From NCBI GenBank assembly GCA_023137005.1, contig JAGLQE010000429.1, forward strand, positions 1 to 6,544: DNA of 6,544 bases, read 5' to 3'. The stretch's first letter is position 1. The number at the start of each line of letters is the position of its first letter. Made by a program: the position numbers and the translations under genes. The notes under the pieces were generated by a model, which saw only the letters and a program-made list of their open reading frames with translations, was not told where the DNA came from and made no database searches. This document shows, in pieces, positions 1 to 5,933 of the stretch. Source of the DNA: Thermoplasmata archaeon. Lineage in GTDB: Archaea; Thermoplasmatota; Thermoplasmata; SG8-5; JAGLSY01.

Positions 1-642
1 GGCACCTATCTGGTCATGTTCTTCATATTTTGCGTATTGGCCGCCGTCATACTACCTATCCCGGTCGAACTGGGACTGGCGGGATTTGTTCCTTTCATTC
101 AGGAGGGGGGCGAGTTCCTTGGCTTCACCAGCATTTTTCCGGCCTTCTTCATCGTAAGCCTGGTAATGGGCTTTGGCAAGGCCACCGGAAGCTGGATGGT
201 CTTCAAGATCGGCGAGAAGATCGAAGATAGCATGAGGGTCTGGTTCAAGTGGAGATGGTTCGTCGGCCTTACAGATGCCCTTACTAGATTTTGCGAGAAA
301 TTCGGCTATATCGCCATCTACCTCACACTCGCCCTTCCGATAATGCCAGATACAATTCCTCTGTACATATTCTCCCTGCTCAATAAGGATGGAGAGGTCT
401 ATGAAATGAAATGGTTCGTGCAGACAAACTTCTGGGCAGGGCTTTCCAGAGGCCTCATAGTCGGAATAGGTGCTATGTTCACTGTGAATAATATGGAAAT
501 GAACCTACAATCCCTGATAATAGTAATAATGGTCATTCTTGGAGCTGTTCTTGGGATCATCCTGTACTTCAGCAAACAGGCGAAAGACAAAGAGGCTGAA
601 ACCCAGGACACTGAGATCCAGGCTACATCCTCTGAAGAATAA
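1..642 (+). CDS. VTT/DedA-like integral membrane protein, 5' partial
   Basis: The reading frame is open to the window edge (GTYLV precedes the first ATG at 16), so the true start is probably upstream. Numbered from that ATG (208 residues), hydrophobic segments lie at about 2-25, 39-64, 97-121, 135-156 and 165-185, followed by a charged, acidic cytoplasmic-looking tail. The pattern fits the VTT (DedA/SNARE-associated) family: a PIPVE motif at 14-18 resembling the proline-rich re-entrant loop, a glycine-rich GFGKATGSW segment at 52-60 leading into VFKIGEKI, and FCEKFG followed by LPIMPD at 107-112, matching the second re-entrant half. Family members are linked to lipid scrambling or undecaprenyl/polyprenyl-phosphate flipping and membrane homeostasis; the substrate here is unknown. 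The family call rests on motif pattern only. A different small polytopic transporter family is possible. Confidence 0.6.
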   Translation, partial: GTYLVMFFIFCVLAAVILPIPVELGLAGFVPFIQEGGEFLGFTSIFPAFFIVSLVMGFGKATGSWMVFKIGEKIEDSMRVWFKWRWFVGLTDALTRFCEKFGYIAIYLTLALPIMPDTIPLYIFSLLNKDGEVYEMKWFVQTNFWAGLSRGLIVGIGAMFTVNNMEMNLQSLIIVIMVILGAVLGIILYFSKQAKDKEAETQDTEIQATSSEE

Positions 643-670
643 AGAATAGAGGCCGGCGAGCAGAGCAGAA

Positions 671-680
671 CATATTTTTA
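671..680 (+). promoter_or_regulatory. TATA box of the phosphodiesterase gene (leaderless)
   Basis: The stretch CATATTTTTA is centred about 29 bases upstream of the ATG at 705. With the usual archaeal TATA-to-start spacing of about 25-27 bases, transcription would begin within a few bases of the ATG. No Shine-Dalgarno sequence lies in the C-rich stretch between box and ATG. Both facts point to a leaderless mRNA and a promoter independent of the upstream membrane gene. Confidence 0.6.
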
Positions 681-704
681 ACCTCTTCATCCATCCCTAC
701 CCCA

Positions 705-1391
705 ATGTCCACACCAATGATCATCGCACATCGTGGAGCAAGCAAGCTTGCTCCCGAGAATACCATCCGGTCCTTCCACAAGGCCCTGGAATACGGGGCA
801 ACCTACATCGAGCTGGATATCAGGATAACCAATGATGATGTTCCAGTGATATTCCATGACCAGAAGGTGAATAGGATGACCAATGGTTCCGGCTTTCTCA
901 GCCAGATGAACCTGGCCTCCCTCAAGGAATTACAGGTGAAAAAGACAGAGAAGATACCCACCCTGGAAGAGGTTCTGGAGGAGTTCGAAGGGAAATGCGT
1001 CCTGGTACTGGACATCAAGGTGCGGAATGCTGTTCTACCCGCATACAAGCTGGTCAAGAAACATGGTTGGCTGAAAGATGTGATATTCACTTCCAAAGAG
1101 GGGATAACCATCATGAAACTGAAAGAGAAGGATGGAGCGAGGCTGGGCTTTTCCAATCAGGACAAGAAGGTCGATACCCTGCACGTGGCCAGTGCATTGA
1201 ATGTGGAATTCATTCTCCCGGAATTCAGGCTGATCAACTCCAAGCTTCTGGATGAGGCCAGAGAAAAGAAGATCAAGGTCATGGTATGGACCGTGGACTG
1301 CCCCTTCAAGATGAAGAAACTGGCTAAACTGGGAGTTGATGGGATAATAACCAATAGGCCGGGTAAGCTGGTAGAGGTCCTTGGAAGATAG
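705..1391 (+). CDS. Glycerophosphodiester phosphodiesterase (GDPD family)
   Basis: This enzyme hydrolyses glycerophosphodiesters to glycerol phosphate and an alcohol, normally in lipid head-group turnover. The protein has 228 residues, near the usual 230-250 for single-domain GDPDs, and has no signal peptide or membrane segment, so it should be cytoplasmic. The TIM-barrel signatures are in order: HRGAS at 9-13 with catalytic H9 and R10, APENT at 16-20, metal ligands E36 and D38 in IELDI, general acid H51 in FHDQ, the LDIK strand at 102-105, VWTVD at 194-198 and VDGIITNRP at 211-219. The third metal ligand, usually Glu in an EIK motif, is Asp103 here. The ATG at 705 is preferred because a TATA box lies at leaderless distance; the next in-frame ATG is four codons on, closer to the HRG motif than usual. 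In archaea the substrate may carry ether-lipid-derived glycerophosphates; that is inference. Confidence 0.93.
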   Translation: MSTPMIIAHRGASKLAPENTIRSFHKALEYGATYIELDIRITNDDVPVIFHDQKVNRMTNGSGFLSQMNLASLKELQVKKTEKIPTLEEVLEEFEGKCVLVLDIKVRNAVLPAYKLVKKHGWLKDVIFTSKEGITIMKLKEKDGARLGFSNQDKKVDTLHVASALNVEFILPEFRLINSKLLDEAREKKIKVMVWTVDCPFKMKKLAKLGVDGIITNRPGKLVEVLGR

Positions 1392-1427
1392 GGATAGCCA
1401 TCATTTTACAGATCAAACTATCATTTA
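1392..1427. other. Convergent intergenic gap with T-rich patches
   Basis: Only 36 bases separate the stop of the phosphodiesterase (TAG, 1389-1391) from the stop of the oppositely oriented exported-protein gene (TAA, 1428-1430). The top strand has two similar short patches, ATCATTTTA and ATCATTTATT, that could serve as weak T-tract terminators of the archaeal type. No hairpin is evident. Transcripts from both sides probably overlap at their 3' ends. Confidence 0.35.
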
Positions 1428-4400
1428 TTACCAATCAACTACCCAAACAGTGTCGACCGGCACATGCACCCAATACCCTTGTCCAGGCTGCATTAGATTG
1501 CCAGGGCCAATTTCACTTACCAGGTATGGCTGGCTCTGGTCGAATACCTCTATCATATCAGCTCCAGTTCCCCAAAAGGCTTCAGCAACTGTAATATCCC
1601 CTCTTTGACTTGGGTAGCCCACCATGTTCCAGCCAGCATGCAGTGTGATGATCGTACTGACAGGTTGAACTCCTTCACCTATCGTCAGGGAGCCGTCACC
1701 ATTATTGCGGGTTATGTGCACCCAGACTCCCATGGTATTGTCCACATCCGGCATGCTCTGTGTACCACCATAGTTCTTATTGTGTGATTTCCAGTGACTC
1801 ACAGTGTCTGTTGGGTCGTACCACATAATGATATCCCAATCAGATCCCTCATCTCCCCAGGTCTCGTCATTGAAGATCGTGATCACATCACCGCTGATAG
1901 CTAATGGGGTAGATACGAAGTACCAAGCCCCATCATTCTTATTCACATTGAGGGTCACCAGATCGTTCATATTCAGATCAAAGGTCTTCCAATTGAAGGG
2001 GCCCGCTTCGGGATCGGTATTATTCACAGGTATTCCGACATCATCCTGGCCCCCTCTGGCATTGGCGATCCAGTAATATTTAGATGGTTTTGGACCAGAG
2101 TTCACATCAGGTATCCAGTCAAATGTTCCGTCAATGGTATTGTCGGTTCCAATATAATTCCATGAATCACCATTATTATTCGAATAAAACATATCCACCA
2201 ATACTGGAGAGTCAGTCCATGTATATATCAATGTAATGAGCGGGTCATGATAAGCCCCTTGGGGGCCTGTGGCTGTTGCTGTTGCTATGAGAGGAGTTTG
2301 AACAATTATTGATGAGCTAGCTACATTGTTCGAGAGGTCTGTATCAGAAGGTGTCACATCCGTGACATCGACAATTATGTCATGAGCGCCTCCCTCGGCC
2401 ACCCATACTGTGCTGAGGGTTGTGTTACTATCGGCAGGCACAAAGACATCGAACATCCTGTCGATAAGATTTGCCTCATCGATAGAATCCAGGTAGAAGG
2501 ATACTGTGCAGGTGGCATCCTTGGCTTGAGTGCCAGGTGTCTTCTCGGCATAGTATATCTCACAATGAGTATTGTCATAGCCAGTATACCATATCTTCTG
2601 TAATCCATCATCATTCATGATATAAGATGAGGCCACACTAGCTACTATCGCAGGATCGGCCTCCAGAATGATAGTGTCTCGTGTCCAGGACATGCCATCT
2701 ACTGAAGTCGCACGCAATATCCGGGAAACACCTGCTATATCACGGCCAGTATAGTACATCTCATAGCCGGAGTCAGTAGGCAGTACCTGTGGGAAAGAGA
2801 CTCCATAATCATCATAGGGGCTATGGCCATCATAGCCAAGGGCGGTACCCTCCAAGATCCAGTTATCTGCAATATTTGATTTGTGGGCATAATTGATCCA
2901 GCCGGTATCTGGACCCCATGACACACCTTGATACCACATGTGCCACTCGGTTCCATCGAAGTAAACTGCTGGAGAAGAAACGCCATCCGGTTGATAGACC
3001 TCACCATAGGTGAACTCAAGCCCCTCCTTCACCCAGGTTATTCCATCAGTCGAAGTTGCATAGTGAATATGACCCCTGTAACCTCCAGAGTAGCCAACAC
3101 CTGTATTCCACATATGATAAAGGCCCGCATCATCCTTCAAGACAGAACAGCGGAACACTCCATATTCCATGTAGGCCCCTCCATAATCCAAGACCAGCCC
3201 CGTCTTGGTCCAGTTTATCCCATCGGGTGATATTGCTCTGAAAACCCTTTGCCTGTAAGACAGACCATCATTAGCATCCCCACTATACCACATAACATAT
3301 GAACCATCATCGTTCTTCATCACACTGGGCCTCGTGATGTGGAGGTCCTCTCCAAAGCCTCCGATCGGCAGGACCCTTCCGTAATGATCAAGTGAAGGAG
3401 CCATGCTCTGATCTCCTTGAATGATCGCTTCAATGGTCACTGGAGCTCCTTCCACAGGAGCATCGTTCGAGAAGGAGATGTCATTATCAGATATTGAAAG
3501 GTCGACCTGGCCCTGCATTTGGATAGAGAATACACCATCACTCACATCCTCGTATATCTGGCTCTCCGCATCTGTAACAATGATCTTGACAAGGCATTGA
3601 TCAGAGTTCACCGTGGGGGTCGTCCAATCGTATGAACCATCATTTTCCTCACCTGATGAGATCAGGGACCAATCGGCCCCATTGTTGATGGAATAATAAA
3701 TATCGACACTAGAGGCAGAAGTATTATCATCATATGGGTAAACAGCTTGATCGAAAATTATAACATCATCGATATATCCAGTATAATCAAAGTATCCAAT
3801 AGTGCGGTCTGTGCCAATGAACAAAGAATTGGTATTGCTAATATCTCCAGATGATGCGCCATTGCTGGTTCCTATGCTTACACCGTCCACGAAACCTTCC
3901 AACACATCACCGTCACGCACCATGCCAACATGATGCCAGTTACCATCGGCCACAACAAAAGGACTTACCACTACGCATCCGGTATCATAAAAATCAAGGC
4001 CCACATACAAAGCTCCATTACCATCGATCACCATGAGGTATCCAGTATCATCATTCGTGGGACTTCCCCACTTTCTTTTCTCGACCACTCTGCCCCAATC
4101 CCAGGCGGTTGTATTTATCCACGCGTAGACACTGAAATCCTCACTAGTTGTGAAATCTAGTTCCGGGTCATTGGGGACACGGACATAATCAGATACACCG
4201 TCGAAATAATAGGAATTGCCAGATGCTCCAGCTTGGCCTATTTCAGCTCCAAAATTATCACCGTCGTGGGAGCCCTGGGCATCATATGCTATTATGCCCG
4301 ACTGCTCATCCAGTTTCCAGTGGCCAACAGGGTCGACCGCGGCAGACCCAGTGAAATTGGACGTCCATTGAATTGTTTGAACAGATCCGGCATCATATAT

Positions 4401-4547
4401 CTCACCACCATTGGGGGTTGTGACCACCATTTCCGTGCCTGAAACTGAAATAACAGGTGTGCTACTCGTTGCACTCATACTTCCAAAGGCCGAAAAAACA
4501 AAGGCCATTACTATCATGATCGCAATACTCTTTTTACTTCCCCACAT
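1428..4547 (-). CDS. Large exported protein: split Ig domain with LamG, split CARDB with five-bladed propeller, Ig, GWN repeats
   Basis: The protein has 1039 residues. Residues 1-26 form a signal peptide (KK, hydrophobic core, SMSA before TSS). The order of parts is: first half of a PNGGE-type Ig domain 35-66; LamG/concanavalin-like domain 73-270; second half of that Ig domain 279-343; first half of CARDB 348-380; five-bladed propeller 384-672; second half of CARDB 678-750; a further Ig-like domain 752-858; two C-terminal GWN-type repeats 861-1039. There is no C-terminal transmembrane helix or sorting tail, so it is probably released or held non-covalently. Six possible N-glycosylation sequons are visible (N64, N145, N275, N445, N708, N842). 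The start is fixed by the signal peptide and by a GGAG seven bases upstream. LamG and propeller domains commonly bind glycans; the true ligand and any enzymatic activity are unknown. It may act in cell-surface adhesion or polysaccharide capture, by inference. Confidence 0.9.
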   Translation of the reverse strand: MWGSKKSIAIMIVMAFVFSAFGSMSATSSTPVISVSGTEMVVTTPNGGEIYDAGSVQTIQWTSNFTGSAAVDPVGHWKLDEQSGIIAYDAQGSHDGDNFGAEIGQAGASGNSYYFDGVSDYVRVPNDPELDFTTSEDFSVYAWINTTAWDWGRVVEKRKWGSPTNDDTGYLMVIDGNGALYVGLDFYDTGCVVVSPFVVADGNWHHVGMVRDGDVLEGFVDGVSIGTSNGASSGDISNTNSLFIGTDRTIGYFDYTGYIDDVIIFDQAVYPYDDNTSASSVDIYYSINNGADWSLISSGEENDGSYDWTTPTVNSDQCLVKIIVTDAESQIYEDVSDGVFSIQMQGQVDLSISDNDISFSNDAPVEGAPVTIEAIIQGDQSMAPSLDHYGRVLPIGGFGEDLHITRPSVMKNDDGSYVMWYSGDANDGLSYRQRVFRAISPDGINWTKTGLVLDYGGAYMEYGVFRCSVLKDDAGLYHMWNTGVGYSGGYRGHIHYATSTDGITWVKEGLEFTYGEVYQPDGVSSPAVYFDGTEWHMWYQGVSWGPDTGWINYAHKSNIADNWILEGTALGYDGHSPYDDYGVSFPQVLPTDSGYEMYYTGRDIAGVSRILRATSVDGMSWTRDTIILEADPAIVASVASSYIMNDDGLQKIWYTGYDNTHCEIYYAEKTPGTQAKDATCTVSFYLDSIDEANLIDRMFDVFVPADSNTTLSTVWVAEGGAHDIIVDVTDVTPSDTDLSNNVASSSIIVQTPLIATATATGPQGAYHDPLITLIYTWTDSPVLVDMFYSNNNGDSWNYIGTDNTIDGTFDWIPDVNSGPKPSKYYWIANARGGQDDVGIPVNNTDPEAGPFNWKTFDLNMNDLVTLNVNKNDGAWYFVSTPLAISGDVITIFNDETWGDEGSDWDIIMWYDPTDTVSHWKSHNKNYGGTQSMPDVDNTMGVWVHITRNNGDGSLTIGEGVQPVSTIITLHAGWNMVGYPSQRGDITVAEAFWGTGADMIEVFDQSQPYLVSEIGPGNLMQPGQGYWVHVPVDTVWVVDW
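1431..1967 (-). repeat. Two C-terminal GWN-type repeats of the exported protein
   Basis: Residues 861-956 and 963-1039 are diverged copies of one unit. Matching landmarks are WYFVSTP (875-881) with WNMVGYPS (973-980), IIMWYDP (906-912) with MIEVFDQ (998-1004), and MGVWVHI (939-945) with GQGYWVHV (1022-1029). The last residues, VWVVDW, form the closing strand. Such modules are frequent at the ends of secreted archaeal and bacterial proteins; their role is not established and may be surface attachment. Confidence 0.65.
1974..2294 (-). other. Uninterrupted third Ig-like domain
   Basis: Residues 752-858. It is related to the split first domain: VDMFYSNNNG (784-793) parallels VDIYYSINNG (281-290), both followed by a Trp two or three residues later, and IDGTFDW (805-811) parallels NDGSYDW (302-308). 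The loop between TWTDS and VDMFYS is only a few residues, where the first domain carries some 210. Confidence 0.65.
2298..3506 (-). other. CARDB Ig-like domain split by an inserted propeller
   Basis: Residues 348-380 carry the start of a CARDB fold (DLSISDNDISFS, then PVEGAPVTIEAII). Residues 678-750 carry the rest (TVSFYLDS, then TVWVAEGGAHDIIVDV and DLSNNVASSSIIV, whose SNN matches the conserved NN near the end of CARDB). Neither half is a full domain alone; joined, they give a near-complete CARDB of about 105 residues. Confidence 0.7.
2532..3398 (-). repeat. Five-bladed beta-propeller repeats inside the exported protein
   Basis: Residues 384-672. The motif [MI][WY][YN]xG recurs five times, at 419, 479, 537, 597 and 652, with spacings of 60, 58, 60 and 55. 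In blades 1, 2 and 4 it is followed by an Asp-box-like S-x-D-G-x-x-W (440-446, 499-505, 615-621); blade 3 has a degenerate form ending at W563. Blade 5 lacks its outer strand, but DHYGRVLPIGG (387-397) at the N-terminal end matches the missing piece and would close the ring. The pattern resembles GH43/GH32/GH130-type glycosidase folds, but I cannot identify a catalytic triad. Confidence 0.7.
3519..4445 (-). other. PNGGE-type Ig domain split by an inserted LamG domain
   Basis: Residues 35-66 hold the first strands of the domain (TPNGGEIYDAGSVQTIQWTS). Residues 279-343 hold the rest (VDIYYSINNGADWSLI, DGSYDWTTP, then SDGVFSI). In uninterrupted homologues the first segment runs straight into a 'v.I.yS.dgG..W' strand, so the two pieces together make one domain. 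Confidence 0.72.
3738..4331 (-). other. LamG / concanavalin A-like domain
   Basis: Residues 73-270. Typical LamG landmarks appear in order: VGHWKLDE (74-81), YYFDG and YVRVPNDPELDF (113-132), FSVYAWINT (138-146), DGNWHHVGMVRDG (201-213), GFVDGVSIG (218-226), and LFIGTD through IDDVIIFDQAVY (242-270). This fold usually binds glycans or proteins in a calcium-assisted way. The single Cys191 has no partner within the domain. Confidence 0.85.
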
Positions 4548-4554
4548 TTTATCT

Positions 4555-4558
4555 CTCC
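4555..4558 (-). promoter_or_regulatory. Ribosome binding site of the exported-protein gene
   Basis: GGAG on the minus strand lies seven bases before the ATG at 4547, at good spacing. It confirms the start and shows that this mRNA has a leader, unlike the phosphodiesterase mRNA. Confidence 0.65.
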
Positions 4559-4565
4559 GATACCT

Positions 4566-4605
4566 TCAATTAGAATTCTCTCTAACAGATATTATAGCTA
4601 ATTGA
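4566..4605. repeat. Inverted repeat in the promoter/leader of the exported-protein gene
   Basis: TCAATTAG (4566-4573) and CTAATTGA (4598-4605) are perfect 8-base inverted copies with centres 32 bases apart, about three helical turns. They lie between the TATA box and the RBS and flank the predicted transcription start. They could be a two-site operator or a leader stem; AT-rich sequence also yields such pairs by chance. Confidence 0.3.
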
Positions 4606-4610
4606 TTTTC

Positions 4611-4622
4611 CTATATATAAAA
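4611..4622 (-). promoter_or_regulatory. TATA box of the exported-protein gene
   Basis: The minus strand reads TTTATATATAG here, a close match to an archaeal TATA box. Transcription would start near 4590, giving a leader of about 43 bases that contains the GGAG site. A second AT-rich box at about 4588-4598 (GCTATAATATC on the minus strand) is an alternative. Confidence 0.6.
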
Positions 4623-4719
4623 CTGTGCGGTATATTACCTAGTTATACACCATGAGTTAGGAAGGTTTGTATAGTCCAAAAGCCGGGAATAGAATTTTAA
4701 TGACTGGCCATTGGATATC

Positions 4720-5823
4720 TCATATCTCGATGATCTCGTATTTCCGACTACCCAGGCCAATTTTCTCACCATACTTCAACTGCAGGTCCCAATCAATATT
4801 GTGGACTTCATGGATCTTGTCATCCCCCGGGTTCACTGCCTTGGTTATCTTGGATCCCGGATTCGCCCTCTGCTGATTGACCATGTCGGCCGAGGCCTTG
4901 TCAATGGCTATTGGATCAGTAGAGGCCAGTATTCCGATATCCGGCACGATGGCCATTCCACTCCATGGCACACAATCGCAATCTGGAGTTATGTCCAGGA
5001 GGAAATTGTAAAAGAACATCTTGTCCTTCTTGTCCTTCATTATCCCATAAGTGTACTCCACCATCTTCTCCTGCATGTTCTGGGAGCTGGCATCCCATCT
5101 GACATTGATGGCCTTGGTCGGGCACTGGATGAGGCACTCGCCACACCCGATGCACTTGTCCTGGTCGATGATGGCCTTATCGGGTATCGTGATCGCGGTC
5201 TCCGGGCACCATTTCACGCAGGTCCCGCAGGATATGCACTTCTCACCATCCACCACTGGCTTGGTATCCGAGTGCATCTGCTGCTTTCCGGCACGGGAGC
5301 CAAAACCCATTCCCACATTCTTGATCGCACCCCCGATCCCACCTACCACGTGGCACTTGAAATGGGAGATCGCACCTATGACATTCGCGTGATAGGCAGC
5401 TGCCCCGTACTTCACGGTCTTCAGATGCTTCAAGTTCACCTCGACCTCCACGAAATCACGGCCAGTCAGTCCATCCGCGATGACCAGGGGGGCATCTACG
5501 ACCGCCGGGAGGAAGCCATGACGATGGGCCGCATTCAGATGATCGACCGCATTGGACCTCTGGCCAGTGTAGAGGGTATTGGCATCAGTGAGGAAAGGTT
5601 TACCTTCATTCTCCTTGACCTTGTCCACTATCTCTCTGGTATACTGGGGCCTGAGGAATGTGGTATTGCCAGGCTCTCCGAAATGAAGTTTGAGGGCGAC
5701 CAGATCATTCTTAGAAATAATGGAATCAAATCCCGCCTTGTCAAATAACTGGCGGACCTTATTGGGCAATCTCTCATTATGCTTGCTGGCTCCTACTTTG
5801 GCAAAATACACTTCAGACGGCAT
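4720..5823 (-). CDS. DUF362 family protein with two 4Fe-4S ferredoxin motifs
   Basis: From the chosen ATG the product has 367 residues. The DUF362 parts flank a dicluster ferredoxin insert: the N-terminal part has VYFAKVGAS, then LVALKLHFGEPGNTTF and TDANTLY; then C196-C199-C202-C206P and C224-C227-C230-C234P, each able to hold one 4Fe-4S cluster; then PDCDC (C282, C284) and PDIGILASTDPIAIDKAS. No signal peptide is visible from this start, so it is probably a cytoplasmic iron-sulfur protein; the family's reaction is not established to my knowledge. The frame stays open upstream to an ATG at 5949, but that extension (a run of hydrophobic residues) is encoded by the promoter and RBS of the divergent gene and passes its start codon. 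The ATG at 5823 sits just before VYFAKVG, where family members normally begin; the ATG at 5832 is an alternative. It reads toward the exported-protein gene but is separated by 172 bases and a promoter. Confidence 0.88.
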   Translation of the reverse strand: MPSEVYFAKVGASKHNERLPNKVRQLFDKAGFDSIISKNDLVALKLHFGEPGNTTFLRPQYTREIVDKVKENEGKPFLTDANTLYTGQRSNAVDHLNAAHRHGFLPAVVDAPLVIADGLTGRDFVEVEVNLKHLKTVKYGAAAYHANVIGAISHFKCHVVGGIGGAIKNVGMGFGSRAGKQQMHSDTKPVVDGEKCISCGTCVKWCPETAITIPDKAIIDQDKCIGCGECLIQCPTKAINVRWDASSQNMQEKMVEYTYGIMKDKKDKMFFYNFLLDITPDCDCVPWSGMAIVPDIGILASTDPIAIDKASADMVNQQRANPGSKITKAVNPGDDKIHEVHNIDWDLQLKYGEKIGLGSRKYEIIEI

Positions 5824-5850
5824 GGATATCATATGGGCATTGATAGTACC

Positions 5851-5859
5851 GTATATGAT
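5851..5859 (-). promoter_or_regulatory. Possible TATA box of the DUF362 gene
   Basis: The minus strand reads ATCATATAC, centred about 31 bases upstream of the ATG at 5823. Transcription would begin around 5828, giving a nearly leaderless mRNA. No Shine-Dalgarno precedes that ATG, which agrees. The match to a TATA box is moderate, and the AT-rich box at 5892-5902 could serve instead with a leader of about 50 bases. Confidence 0.35.
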
Positions 5860-5891
5860 GTTTTTGAATAGTTTGTCAAAAGAATACACAA

Positions 5892-5902
5892 CCAATATAA
5901 AG
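5892..5902 (+). promoter_or_regulatory. TATA-like box in the divergent promoter region
   Basis: CCAATATAAAG lies about 36 bases upstream of the ATG at 5934. On the usual spacing transcription would start near 5924, which falls inside the RBS, so either the start site is slightly closer or another box is used. On the other strand the same bases read CTTTATATTGG and could drive the DUF362 gene. Confidence 0.45.
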
Positions 5903-5921
5903 ATGGATAGAGATACAGAAT

Positions 5922-5926
5922 GGAGG
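5922..5926 (+). promoter_or_regulatory. Ribosome binding site of the small membrane protein gene
   Basis: GGAGG lies seven bases before the ATG at 5934, a strong Shine-Dalgarno at standard spacing that fixes the start. Confidence 0.7.
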
Positions 5927-5933
5927 AAGAGAA

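Noticed and set aside
803..1156. Open reading frame of 117 codons on the minus strand inside the phosphodiesterase gene
   Set aside because: The plus strand encodes a phosphodiesterase with nearly all its signature motifs; the antisense product is Ser/Phe-rich and resembles nothing.
3251..3475. Possible frameshift or gene fusion at the CARDB/propeller junction
   Set aside because: The frame is open throughout with no stop or abrupt loss of coding character, and the CARDB resumes after the propeller, so a clean in-frame insertion explains it better.
4638..4661. CCTAGTTA...TGAGTTAGG as a hairpin upstream of the exported-protein promoter
   Set aside because: The stem needs two G-U pairs and works only as plus-strand RNA, where no gene is transcribed; on the minus strand only four pairs remain.
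4711..5748. Open reading frame of 345 codons on the plus strand opposite the DUF362 gene
   Set aside because: It lies antisense to a well-supported gene with two ferredoxin motifs, has no RBS or promoter, and its product is His/Leu/Ile-rich without a recognisable domain. It is a by-product of codon bias on the other strand.
5828..5859. Inverted ATCATAT / ATATGAT pair near the DUF362 start
   Set aside because: Seven AT-rich bases, overlapping both the start codon region and the TATA candidate; easily expected by chance.
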